A DNA stretch of 32,586 bases, from NCBI GenBank assembly GCA_021812305.1, contig JAKAOB010000008.1, positions 1 through 32,586 on the forward strand, written 5' to 3'. This DNA is from Thermoplasmata archaeon. GTDB lineage: Archaea > Thermoplasmatota > Thermoplasmata > Lutacidiplasmatales > UBA184. Positions 1 to 8,675 of this stretch are shown here, one piece after another. Made by a program: the position numbers and the translations under genes. How positions within the stretch are numbered: position 1 is the stretch's first letter; the number at the start of each line of letters is the position of its first letter. Under the pieces are notes generated by a model. That model did no database searches and was not told the origin of the DNA. It saw only the letters and a program-made list of their open reading frames with translations.

Positions 1-444
1 TCCGATCTCGCCGACCACCTGCTGGCCGCGACGCACGGGGACCTCTCCCGCCTCGCCGAGCGCGGGGTGACCGCGACGCTGCTGCCCGTGACGCCGTTCG
101 CCTCCCTCGCACCGGCCGCACCGCGGGGCCGCGCGTTCGTCGACGCGGCGGTCCCGGTCGCCCTCGGGAGCGACCTCTCGCCGAACTCGTGGGTCGAGGG
201 GATGCCGGTCGTCCTCGCCCATGCCGTCTACGCCGCGCGCCTCACCCCGGCCGAGGCGCTGACGGCGGCGACGGTGAACGCCGCGCACTCCCTCGGGCTC
301 GCCGGCGCCGCCGGTACCATCGAGGTCGGCCGGGACGCCGACCTCGCGGTGTTCCCCGTCCGCTCGGTCGAGGAGATCCCGTACCGGATCGGGGTCGCTC
401 CGACGGCCGTTTACCGTCAGGGAATCTGCGTTTCTTCGAGGTGA
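1..444 (+). CDS. hutI: Imidazolonepropionase-like amidohydrolase, C-terminal part (5' truncated by window)
   Basis: Frame open from nt 1: SDLADHLLAATHGDLSRLAERGVTATLLPVTPF...VALGSDLSPNSWVEGMPVVLAHAVYAARLTPAEALTAATVNAAHSLGLAGAAGTIEVGRDADLAVF, typical of the HutI/amidohydrolase C-terminus. Confidence 0.75.
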   Translation, partial: SDLADHLLAATHGDLSRLAERGVTATLLPVTPFASLAPAAPRGRAFVDAAVPVALGSDLSPNSWVEGMPVVLAHAVYAARLTPAEALTAATVNAAHSLGLAGAAGTIEVGRDADLAVFPVRSVEEIPYRIGVAPTAVYRQGICVSSR

Positions 445-501
445 GTCCGCCCGTACATTCAAATAGGAGGGCTCTCCTTCTCGCCGGCGAGGTCGCCTCA
501 C

Positions 502-717
502 ATGGCGGAGAAGGTCGGCAAGGAACAGATCAAGCGAGAGAAGGGATACCTGTACTACCTCGGCAAGGACGGGTACCTGTGGAAGACCCCGACCAAGCTC
601 AACAAGAGCGGCAAGAAGGCTCGCGTCGGGACCGAGAAGATCACGCGGCAGGACGGATACATGTACTTCCTCGACAAGAAGGGATTCGTCTCCCGCGCCC
701 GGATGAAGAACGCCTGA
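502..717 (+). CDS. Small basic protein (71 aa) with an internal tandem duplication; function unknown
   Basis: ATG ORF, Lys-rich; KVGKEQIKREKGYLYYLGKDGYLWK aligns with RVGTEKITRQDGYMYFLDKKGFVSR; followed by a strong hairpin plus T-tract. Confidence 0.8.
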   Translation: MAEKVGKEQIKREKGYLYYLGKDGYLWKTPTKLNKSGKKARVGTEKITRQDGYMYFLDKKGFVSRARMKNA

Positions 718-738
718 TCCGGTTCACCCACCCTCGGG

Positions 739-773
739 ACCCCTCCGCTGCGGAGGGGTTCCCCCACTTTTTT
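739..773 (+). terminator. Hairpin plus T6 terminator after the 71-aa gene
   Basis: Inverted repeat acccctccgc-t-gcggaggggt (739-759) followed by tcccccac and TTTTTT (768-773). Confidence 0.7.
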
Positions 774-832
774 CGGTCCCCTGTTCCATTCGAGGCGCAT
801 CGTATTTGGCCCGGGCCCCCTGCGGGTCGACG

Positions 833-1003
833 ATGGTCTGCCGCAACGATCCGGACGATCCGCGCAAGTGCGAGCGGTGCGGGCAGTTCCTGTGGGTCGC
901 CGAGGAGGGCCTCTTCTGCGGCGACTGCGGGGTGACGATGCCGTGCACGATGCGCGTGCTCCCTCCTCCGCGCGCGGCGGCCGCGCCGGCCGACCGACGC
1001 TAG
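833..1003 (+). CDS. Small zinc-ribbon protein (56 aa)
   Basis: MVCRNDPDDPRKCERCGQFLWVAEEGLFCGDCGVTMPC...: two CxxC knuckles; internal ATG at 833 in the 806..1003 ORF. Confidence 0.55.
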   Translation: MVCRNDPDDPRKCERCGQFLWVAEEGLFCGDCGVTMPCTMRVLPPPRAAAAPADRR

Positions 1004-1289
1004 CCGAGAAAGCGGACGGAGGAAAGCATGCCGAGCAAAAGTACGTCGGCCCAACCCTAGGCAGATATAGCCCGACATGTTCCGCCCCCCCGGAGGGTCC
1101 GCGACGGGTGTCCGGAGCGACGCCGCCCGTGATCCGGAACGCTCCGCTCGGCGTGAAACACGTCTCTTCCGAGGCGGTTTCGCGGCCTGGGCGCAAGCGC
1201 CAAGGGGTCCCGGCGGCCTAGCGATTCCGGCGTTCCCGGTCGGCGTCTCGATCGTCCCGGCCGCGCCCCCCCCCACGGAGTGAACCTCA

Positions 1290-4064
1290 ATGGCCGTAGC
1301 GAAGAAGCGCACCGCACCCGTCAGCGACGAGGCCCCACGGGCCCCCTCCCGCCTCGGACGTGAACCGATCCCCATCCCCCGGCTCGTCCCCCGCGGCAAG
1401 ACCGCCTTCGACACCGTCGCCTGGAAGACCCACGACGCGCTGATCAAGAACGCCGAGGGATCAGTCATCTTCGAGCTCAAGGGGGTCCACGCCCCGGAGA
1501 GCTGGAGCTCGAACTCGATCAACATCGCCGCGTCGAAGTACTTCCGCGTGATCCAGGGCCGCCGCGAGAGCTCGATCGACGGCATGATCCGTCGGGTCTG
1601 CCACTGGATCGCCGAGCGCGGGCTCGAGCTCGGCTACTACGACACCTCGGAGGAGGCGACCCAGCTCGAGGAGAGCCTGTCGTACCTCATGGTCCAGCAG
1701 ATGGCGGCGTTCAACAGCCCCGTCTGGTTCAACGTCGGCGTCCGCGAGCCCCCGCAGTGCTCCGCGTGCTTCATCCAATCCGTCGCCGACGACATGGACT
1801 CGATCCTCGCCCTCGCGACGAGCGAGGGCCGGCTGTTCAAGGGCGGCAGCGGCACGGGGACGAACCTCTCCACGCTCCGCGGCAGCCGCGAGCGGCTCTC
1901 GGGCGGAGGGATCGCCTCCGGGCCCGTGTCGTTCATGCGGGCGTTCGATGCCCTCGCGGGCGTCATCAAGTCCGGCGGCACGACGCGGCGCGCCGCGAAG
2001 ATGGTCATCCTGAACCTCGACCACCCCGACGTCGTCGACTTCATCGAGTGCAAGGTCCGGGAGGAGGACAAGGCGCTCGCGCTGATCCGCGAGGGCTACT
2101 CGTCGAACTTCGACGGGACGGAACCGGACAGCGCCTACGCCTCGATCGCCTACCAGAACGCGAACCACTCCGTCCGCATCCCCGACGCGTTCATGGACGC
2201 GGTGGTCAAGGACGGCGAATGGAAGACCTACAACCGGACCGACCACTCCGTCGCCCAGAGCTACCGGGCCCGGGACCTGTGGCGGAAGCTCGCCTACGCC
2301 GCGTGGCGGTGCGGTGACCCCGGCGTCCAGTTCGACGACATCACGAACGACTGGCACACGAGCCCGATGTCGGGCCGGATCAACGCGTCGAACCCCTGCA
2401 GCGAGTACCTGTTCCTGGACGACTCGGCGTGCAACCTCGCGTCGATCAACCTGATGAAGTTCCTCCGCGGGGACGGCTCCTTCGACCTCGAGCTCTACCG
2501 GGACGCGATCCGCACGATCATCCTCGCGATGGAGATCATCGTCGACGCCTCGAGCTACCCGACGGCGACGATCGCCCAGAACTCCCACGACTTCCGACCG
2601 CTCGGTCTCGGCTACGCCAACCTGGGCGCGCTCCTGATGCACTACGGCGTCGCCTACGACTCCGACGCCGGCCGTACGCTCGCCGCCGCGGTCTCGGCGT
2701 ACCTCTCCGCCGAGGGCTACCACATGTCGGCGGAGATCGCCAAGCGCGTCGGGCCCTTCCCCGGCTTCGACAAGAACCGCGCCCCGATGCTCCGCGTGAT
2801 GGGCAAGCACTCGAAGGCGGCCGACCAGGTCCCCTCGGGCGACCGCCGCCTCGACCCCTACGTCCGCGCGGCCCAGGACCGCTGGCACGACACGGTGAAG
2901 GCCGGGGAGCTCTGGGGCTACCGCAATGCCCAGATCTCCGTCATCGCCCCGACCGGGACGATCGGCCTCCTGATGGGCTGCGACACCCTCGGCCTCGAGC
3001 CGGAGCTCTCCCTCGTCAAGACGAAGAACCTGGTCGGCGGCGGCGTCCTCCGGCTCGTCAACCGCACCGTCGGCGACGCGCTTACGAGCCTCGGCTATTC
3101 GCCGGCCGACGCGGCGGCGATCGTCGCCCACCTCGAGACGAACGGGAGCCTCGAGGGCGCCCCCGGCCTCAGGCCGGAGCACCTCGGCGTCTTCGACACC
3201 GCCCTCGCCCCCGCCGGCGGGACCCGGACGATCTCGCCGATGGGCCACCTCAAGATGCTCGGCGCGGTCCAGCCGTTCCTCTCGGGCGGGGCGTCGAAGA
3301 CGATCAACCTGCCCCACGAGGCGACGGTCGAGGACATCGAGAAGATCTACCTCGAGGCCTGGCGCCTCGGGATCAAGTCCGTCGCCCTCTACCGGGACGG
3401 ATGCAAGGCCTCCCAGCCGTACGAGACCGGGAAAGGCCGGGGGCCGGTCGCCGGCCCGCGCGGCCCGGTCCGCGAGCGCCTGCCCGACGAGCGCAAGGCG
3501 GTCACCCACCACTTCCAGGTCGGCGGACACGACGGCTACGTCACGGTGGGCCTCTACCCCGACGGACGGCCCGGCGAGGTCTTCTTCCGGGTCACGAAGG
3601 AAGGCTCGACCGTCAACGGTCTCATGGACTCGCTCGGCATCTCGATGTCGATGGCGCTCCAGCACGGGGTGCCGCTCAAGGACCTCGTGCGGAAGCTCGC
3701 CCACCTGCGCTTCGAGCCGGCCGGCGCGACCAACAATCCGAAGGTCCGGTTCGCGAAGTCCATCCCCGACTACGTGGCCCGCTGGCTCGCGATCGAGTTC
3801 TTGAGCGAGGAGGACCGGCGCGCGATCGGCCTCGAGGGTCCCGCCGGTGAGGGCAACGGGGGCGGGACGCCCGCGGCCGTGAAGACCGCGCCGGCCACCG
3901 TCGTGAAGTTCGAGACGAAGCCGCTCGACGCCTTCGGCGAGGGCGGTCCCTCGGGCGGCGTCAGCGAGGACGCGCCGTCCTGCCACATCTGCGGCGGGAT
4001 CATGGTCCGGTCGGGGACCTGCTACGCCTGCACGGTGTGCGGGGCCACGAGCGGCTGCTCCTAG
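1290..4064 (+). CDS. nrdJ: Adenosylcobalamin-dependent (class II) ribonucleotide reductase
   Basis: 924 aa; FNSPVWFNVG, GGSGTGTNLSTLRGS, NPCSEYLFLDDSACNLASINL, APTGTIG; C-terminal CHICGG...CYACTVCG zinc/thiol motif. Confidence 0.93.
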   Translation: MAVAKKRTAPVSDEAPRAPSRLGREPIPIPRLVPRGKTAFDTVAWKTHDALIKNAEGSVIFELKGVHAPESWSSNSINIAASKYFRVIQGRRESSIDGMIRRVCHWIAERGLELGYYDTSEEATQLEESLSYLMVQQMAAFNSPVWFNVGVREPPQCSACFIQSVADDMDSILALATSEGRLFKGGSGTGTNLSTLRGSRERLSGGGIASGPVSFMRAFDALAGVIKSGGTTRRAAKMVILNLDHPDVVDFIECKVREEDKALALIREGYSSNFDGTEPDSAYASIAYQNANHSVRIPDAFMDAVVKDGEWKTYNRTDHSVAQSYRARDLWRKLAYAAWRCGDPGVQFDDITNDWHTSPMSGRINASNPCSEYLFLDDSACNLASINLMKFLRGDGSFDLELYRDAIRTIILAMEIIVDASSYPTATIAQNSHDFRPLGLGYANLGALLMHYGVAYDSDAGRTLAAAVSAYLSAEGYHMSAEIAKRVGPFPGFDKNRAPMLRVMGKHSKAADQVPSGDRRLDPYVRAAQDRWHDTVKAGELWGYRNAQISVIAPTGTIGLLMGCDTLGLEPELSLVKTKNLVGGGVLRLVNRTVGDALTSLGYSPADAAAIVAHLETNGSLEGAPGLRPEHLGVFDTALAPAGGTRTISPMGHLKMLGAVQPFLSGGASKTINLPHEATVEDIEKIYLEAWRLGIKSVALYRDGCKASQPYETGKGRGPVAGPRGPVRERLPDERKAVTHHFQVGGHDGYVTVGLYPDGRPGEVFFRVTKEGSTVNGLMDSLGISMSMALQHGVPLKDLVRKLAHLRFEPAGATNNPKVRFAKSIPDYVARWLAIEFLSEEDRRAIGLEGPAGEGNGGGTPAAVKTAPATVVKFETKPLDAFGEGGPSGGVSEDAPSCHICGGIMVRSGTCYACTVCGATSGCS

Positions 4065-4078
4065 AGCGGCGCCCCGCC

Positions 4079-5956
4079 GTGTCGCCGGGCGGGCGGAGGG
4101 CACCGACCCTCACGGACCTCGGGCTGATCGGCAATCTCCACACCGCCGCGCTCATCGGGCGCGACGGGACGATCGCGTGGGCCTGTCTGCCCCGCTTCGC
4201 CTCGCCGAGCGTGTTCGCCAGCCTCCTTGACGCGAGGCGCGGCGGGTTCGCCCGGGTCGCCCCGGAACCGCCGGTGCGCGGCGAGCAGCGCTACCTTCCC
4301 TCGACGAACCTGCTCGAGACCCGCTTCACCCTTCCGGACGGCGGTCGGCTCCACCTGATCGACCTGTTCCTCCTCGACCCGGGTCGGGAGGCCACCCCCT
4401 CCATCCTGCGCCTGCTCGAGTCGGAGGGGTCGGAGGTCCGGGTGACCGTGACCTTCGCCCCCCGGTTCGGTTACGGCGCGCGGTCCCCGACGCTGACCCC
4501 GCGCGGCCGGGAGGTCGTCGCGACGGACGGCTCCGACCGCCTGACGCAGACCGCGCCGTGGCCGAGCACGATCTCGGAGGACCGGGCCGTCGCCCAGGGC
4601 GTCGTCGCGCCGGGCGAGGCGAAGTGGGTCCACCTCGGATTCAACGGGGCGCGGCCCCCGGCGGACGGCGTGGCGGCGGCCTCGGAGGCGGTCGCGTTCT
4701 GGCGGACGTGGGTCCACGGCGCCGGGGCGCCGATCCACCGCGTCGCGGGCGCCTGGCACGCCGTGGTCGAGCGCAGCGAGCTGTTGCTCAAGCTCCTGTC
4801 GCACGCGGACACCGGGGCGTTCGTCGCCGCGCCCACGACCTCGTTGCCGGAGTGGCCGGGCGGCCCGCGCAACTGGGACTACCGCTACGTCTGGATCCGG
4901 GACGCCGCGTTCGCCGCCCAGGCGATGATGCTCCTGGACCACCGCCCCGAGGCGTCGGCGTTCCTCGGCTGGGTCGTCGATCGCATCGAGGACGCGCCGG
5001 ACGGGCCGGCGGGCCTCCGGGTCGTCTACGGCGCCCACGGCGAGAGCGACCTGACCGAGCGCGAGATCCCCGGCCTGACCGGTTACCTCGATTCGCGTCC
5101 GGTGCGGATCGGCAACGACGCCGCCGGCCAGTTCCAGCTCGACATCTTCGGCGAGCTCCTCGCGGCCGCGCGCCTCCTGGTCGACCTCGATCCGGTCGCC
5201 CTCGGGCGGCGCTGGCGCCACCTCGTCCCGCTCGCCGACCGGGTCGCGGCCCAGTGGCGGCGCCCCGACCGCGGGATCTGGGAGGTGCGGGGGCCGCCCC
5301 GCCACTTCGTCCACTCGAAGCTGATGGCGTGGGTCGCGCTCGATGCGGCCGCCGAGATCGCCGACCGCTACGGGGAAGGGTCGGCGGCCCGGAACTGGCG
5401 GGCGACGGCGGAGAGGATCCGCGCCACGATCCTGCGGCGCGGCTTCGACCCCACGCGGCGGACCTTCGTGCGGTCCTTCGGCGAGCACGCCGTCGACGCG
5501 GCCAACCTGCGCATCCCCCTCGTGGGGTTCCTCCCGTTCGACGACCCGAAGGTCCTCGGCACCATCGACCGGGTCGCGGCGGACCTCGCCGTCGGGCCGT
5601 TCGTCTACCGCTACCGCACCGACGACGGGCTCGCCGGCCCGGAGGGGGCGTTCCTTCCCTGCTCGTTCTGGCTGGTCGAGGCGCGGGCCCGCTCCGGCGC
5701 CGAACGCCTCGCCCGTCGCAGCTTCGGCCGGCTGCTCGCGGCGGGGGGCCCCCTCGGCCTGTTCTCCGAGGAGTACGACCCGGTGCACCGGCGGCCGCTC
5801 GGCAACTACCCCCAGGCGCTCACGCACATCGCCCTGCTCCGGGCGGCGCTCGCCCTCGGCTACGCGAGCGCGCCCGCGATCCTCCGGCGCGAGATGGCGG
5901 GCGTGCTCGCGCCCCCCGACGGGCCCGGCACGGCCGCGCCGGCCGGGCACGGGTGA
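4079..5956 (+). CDS. GH15-family glycoside hydrolase (glucoamylase/trehalase-like)
   Basis: LTDLGLIGNLHTAALIGRDGTIAWACLPRFASPSVFASLLD; WPGGPRNWDYRYVWIRDAAFAAQAMM; GLFSEEYDPVHRRPLGNYPQALTHIAL. GTG at 4079 fits better than the ATG at 4037 inside nrdJ. Confidence 0.88.
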   Translation: MSPGGRRAPTLTDLGLIGNLHTAALIGRDGTIAWACLPRFASPSVFASLLDARRGGFARVAPEPPVRGEQRYLPSTNLLETRFTLPDGGRLHLIDLFLLDPGREATPSILRLLESEGSEVRVTVTFAPRFGYGARSPTLTPRGREVVATDGSDRLTQTAPWPSTISEDRAVAQGVVAPGEAKWVHLGFNGARPPADGVAAASEAVAFWRTWVHGAGAPIHRVAGAWHAVVERSELLLKLLSHADTGAFVAAPTTSLPEWPGGPRNWDYRYVWIRDAAFAAQAMMLLDHRPEASAFLGWVVDRIEDAPDGPAGLRVVYGAHGESDLTEREIPGLTGYLDSRPVRIGNDAAGQFQLDIFGELLAAARLLVDLDPVALGRRWRHLVPLADRVAAQWRRPDRGIWEVRGPPRHFVHSKLMAWVALDAAAEIADRYGEGSAARNWRATAERIRATILRRGFDPTRRTFVRSFGEHAVDAANLRIPLVGFLPFDDPKVLGTIDRVAADLAVGPFVYRYRTDDGLAGPEGAFLPCSFWLVEARARSGAERLARRSFGRLLAAGGPLGLFSEEYDPVHRRPLGNYPQALTHIALLRAALALGYASAPAILRREMAGVLAPPDGPGTAAPAGHG

Positions 5957-6122
5957 CCGGCCGGCGCCGGCGACCGTCGTCTCGGTCTACCCCCCGGCCG
6001 GCCGCGCAAAGCTATTCTTGCCGTGGCCCTTCCCTGGAACGCCCACAGTTCTCCGCGCGGCGATCGCGCCCCGGACCGGTCCGGGGGGGCCATCGGGTCG
6101 CCCGGGGACGCGGCCCGTACCG

Positions 6123-7481
6123 ATGGCGATCCGTCTCTGCCTGAGCACCCAGACGCCCCCGGTGAACCCGGTGGCCGGTCGACCGTGGCCGATCGGGGAT
6201 CGCTGGGTGCTCGGACGCGACTACGTCCCCCAGATCGGCGGCGTCGTGCCGATGATGCGCGCGCTCCTCGCGAGCGGCCGGGGCTCGTGGATCCGCGGGA
6301 CCCCGACGTGGGTGGCCCTCGACGCGAGCGGGATCCCCGAGCGGCTCACGACGGACGAGGGCTACCTGCTCGAGTGCATCCACCTCACGCCGGACGAGCG
6401 GCACCGCTACGGCCGGTTCAAGGAGGAGATCTGGCGCTCGTTCCACGGCCCCTCGGGGTTCCGCCCGTCCCTCGGCGACTACCCGTCGTTCGTGACGTAC
6501 CAGTACCGGACCGCACTGAACCTGCTCGCCCACGCCGCGGACCACGACGTCTTCTTCGTCAACGACTTCCAGCAGATACTGGTCGGCGGGATCATCGGCT
6601 CGGCGGCGCCGGTCGTCCTGCGCTGGCACATCCCGCTCGACTTCCGCGGCTACCCCGAGCCGGTCCGGCGGTTCTTCCTCAAGTCGATGGAGGGGTTCGA
6701 CGGGATCGTCGTGAGCACGCGCGCCGGGCTTGAGGACCTCATCCGCGCCGGGTTCCACGGCCGGGCCTACCAGATCTACCCCTACTTCGACCCGCGCGAA
6801 CAGCGCCGCGCGAGCCCGAGGGAGGTCGCGGCCTTCCGCGAGCGCTACCGGCTCGGGGACGCACCGACGATCCTCTCGGTCGCCCGGATGGACCCGGTCA
6901 AGCGCCAGGACCTCCTGATCGAAGCCTTCGCCCGCCTGCGCCCCCGCCACCCCGACGCGCGGCTCGTCCTCGTCGGCGGGGAGAGCTTCTCGACACGGCC
7001 GGAGGCCCTGGGCGAGAACAAGGCGACCCGCTGGCGCGCGCTCCTCGACGCCCGGGTGCGCGAGCTCCGGCTCGGCGACGCCGTGGTCTTCACCGGCGGC
7101 TTGAGCGCGGACGAGCTGCGCGCGGCCTATGGCTCCGCCCACGTCTTCGTCCACCCGGCGCCGTGGGAGGGGTTCGGGCTGGTCGTCGTCGAAGCCTGGA
7201 CCCACCACCTTCCCGTCGTCGTGAGCCGCGGCGCCGGCGTCGCCGAGCTCGTCAACGAGGGCGTGAACGGCTTCGCCGTCCCGCCCGGACGCGCCGAAGC
7301 CCTCGCGGACCGCCTCGGCACGCTGCTCAGCCGTCCCGAGCGCGCCGAGCGCCTGGGCGCCGCCGGTTCCCAGTCGGCCCGGCGCTGCCACGTCGCCCGC
7401 GCCGCCCCCCGGCTCCGGGAGATCTTCGACCGCACGATCGACCTCTACGCGCGCGACCGTCACCGGGGCTGGCGGAGTTGA
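6123..7481 (+). CDS. GT4-type glycosyltransferase (trehalose synthase-like N-terminal half)
   Basis: ATG at 6123; NDFQQILVGGIIGSAAPVVLRWHIPLDF; C-terminal SVARMDPVKRQDLLIEAFARL and PAPWEGFGLVVVEAW...GVAELVNEGVNGFAVPPG. Confidence 0.85.
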   Translation: MAIRLCLSTQTPPVNPVAGRPWPIGDRWVLGRDYVPQIGGVVPMMRALLASGRGSWIRGTPTWVALDASGIPERLTTDEGYLLECIHLTPDERHRYGRFKEEIWRSFHGPSGFRPSLGDYPSFVTYQYRTALNLLAHAADHDVFFVNDFQQILVGGIIGSAAPVVLRWHIPLDFRGYPEPVRRFFLKSMEGFDGIVVSTRAGLEDLIRAGFHGRAYQIYPYFDPREQRRASPREVAAFRERYRLGDAPTILSVARMDPVKRQDLLIEAFARLRPRHPDARLVLVGGESFSTRPEALGENKATRWRALLDARVRELRLGDAVVFTGGLSADELRAAYGSAHVFVHPAPWEGFGLVVVEAWTHHLPVVVSRGAGVAELVNEGVNGFAVPPGRAEALADRLGTLLSRPERAERLGAAGSQSARRCHVARAAPRLREIFDRTIDLYARDRHRGWRS

Positions 7482-8383
7482 CGCGCGGCGCCCGGAGCGC
7501 CCTTTCGCGGCCCCGTGCCGTGACGCTCGACCTGTGGTACACGCTCGCCTACCTCGCTCCCGACGGGCGGGCCGACTACGCGACGGCCCGGCGCGCTTGC
7601 TGGCGGGCGCCGCTCCGGGAGGGGGGCCGTTCCCCCGCGGACGCCGCCCGCGCGGTCCGCGACCTCGAGCGGGCCGCGGCCGACCGGGAGCATCGCGGCC
7701 GGTCGTTCCCGATCCCGGACCAGGCGCGCTGGATGGCCGACCGCACCGGGATCGACGTGGACCCGGGACGGATCGCCGCGGGGATCGCCCGCGCCCTGGC
7801 CCGTGCGCCCGTCCGGCTCGGCCCCGGGGTCCGTCCCGCGCTCGCGGCCCTCCGCCGCGCGGGGATCCCCCTCGGCCTCGTCTCGAACATCCTCTACGAG
7901 CCCCCCGGCGCCGTCCGCGCCCTCCTCCGTCGCCTCGGGATCGCCCGGTACTTCCGCGCGATCGTCCTCTCCTGCGAGCTTGCGTGGGCCAAGCCGTCGC
8001 CCCGGCCGTTCCGCGCCGCCCTGCGGACGATGGGCGCGCGGCCGGCCGGTGCGATCCACGTCGGCGACCTGGGGAGCGATCTCCTCGGGGCCCGGCGCGC
8101 CGGGATGACCGGCGTCCGCCTGGTCGGGCTCGCGCGGTTCCGGCCCCGCCCGCGCGCGCCGGTGCGGGCGCCGCCCGGACCGATCGCGCGGGTCCGCTCG
8201 CTGCCCGACCTCCTCGACCGGCTCGGTCTCGCCGCGCCGGTCCCGGTCAGCCGAGGGCGTACCGCGCGAGCGCCACGAGGTCCGCGAGGGGGACGCCCGG
8301 GACGGACGAGGCGGCCCCGCCCCACTCCGCCTCGATCGCCCCCTGGGCGAAGGCGGGAAGCTCGCCCGCCGCACGGGCGGTGA
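7478..8383 (+). CDS. HAD-superfamily hydrolase
   Basis: VTLDLWYTLAYL (motif I), GLVSNIL (motif II), CELAWAKPSPRPF (motif III), IHVGDLGSDLLGARRAGM (motif IV). Start is TTG 7478 or GTG 7520; 3' end overlaps the convergent minus-strand gene. Confidence 0.75.
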   Translation: MTRGARSALSRPRAVTLDLWYTLAYLAPDGRADYATARRACWRAPLREGGRSPADAARAVRDLERAAADREHRGRSFPIPDQARWMADRTGIDVDPGRIAAGIARALARAPVRLGPGVRPALAALRRAGIPLGLVSNILYEPPGAVRALLRRLGIARYFRAIVLSCELAWAKPSPRPFRAALRTMGARPAGAIHVGDLGSDLLGARRAGMTGVRLVGLARFRPRPRAPVRAPPGPIARVRSLPDLLDRLGLAAPVPVSRGRTARAPRGPRGGRPGRTRRPRPTPPRSPPGRRREARPPHGR

Positions 8384-8675
8384 GGCGCGACGGGGCGCCG
8401 CGCCGCTCGGCCTCGAGGAGGATCACGAGAGCCCCCACCGGCCCGGAGTCGACGACCAGTCGCCGACCGCCGGCCGGCGCCGTCTCCTCGACGCGGGCCT
8501 CCTCGTCGTGAAGGTGGGCGATGCGGGCGGTCGCCGTCGTGCCCGCGCGTCGGCCCTTCCCGGCCGGGGCCCCGCCGGGCGCCGGTCGCCAGACGATCCG
8601 TTCGCCGGCGGCGCGAAACCGCCCGAGGAGACCGGGGTCGATCGGCAGCGGCGACGGCGGGGTCGCGACGCTCAT
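8247..8675 (-). CDS. Small protein of unknown function (142 aa), overlapping the upstream DUF2400 gene by ATGA
   Basis: MSVATPPSPLPIDPGLLGRFRAAGERIVWRPAPGG...; start ATG at 8675 overlaps the stop of the 8672..9550 gene. Confidence 0.55.
   Translation of the reverse strand: MSVATPPSPLPIDPGLLGRFRAAGERIVWRPAPGGAPAGKGRRAGTTATARIAHLHDEEARVEETAPAGGRRLVVDSGPVGALVILLEAERRGAPSRLTARAAGELPAFAQGAIEAEWGGAASSVPGVPLADLVALARYALG

Noticed and set aside
1020-1290. Cobalamin riboswitch before nrdJ
   Set aside because: I could not find the conserved B12-box core; kept only as an undefined leader.
1461-4103. 880-aa minus-strand ORF antisense to nrdJ
   Set aside because: Mirror frame of a GC-rich coding region; Arg/Val/Asp/Leu-biased low-complexity product. 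The plus-strand frame is an unambiguous RNR.
4061-5950. 629-aa minus-strand ORF antisense to the GH15 gene
   Set aside because: Same GC-driven antisense artefact; no recognisable domain.
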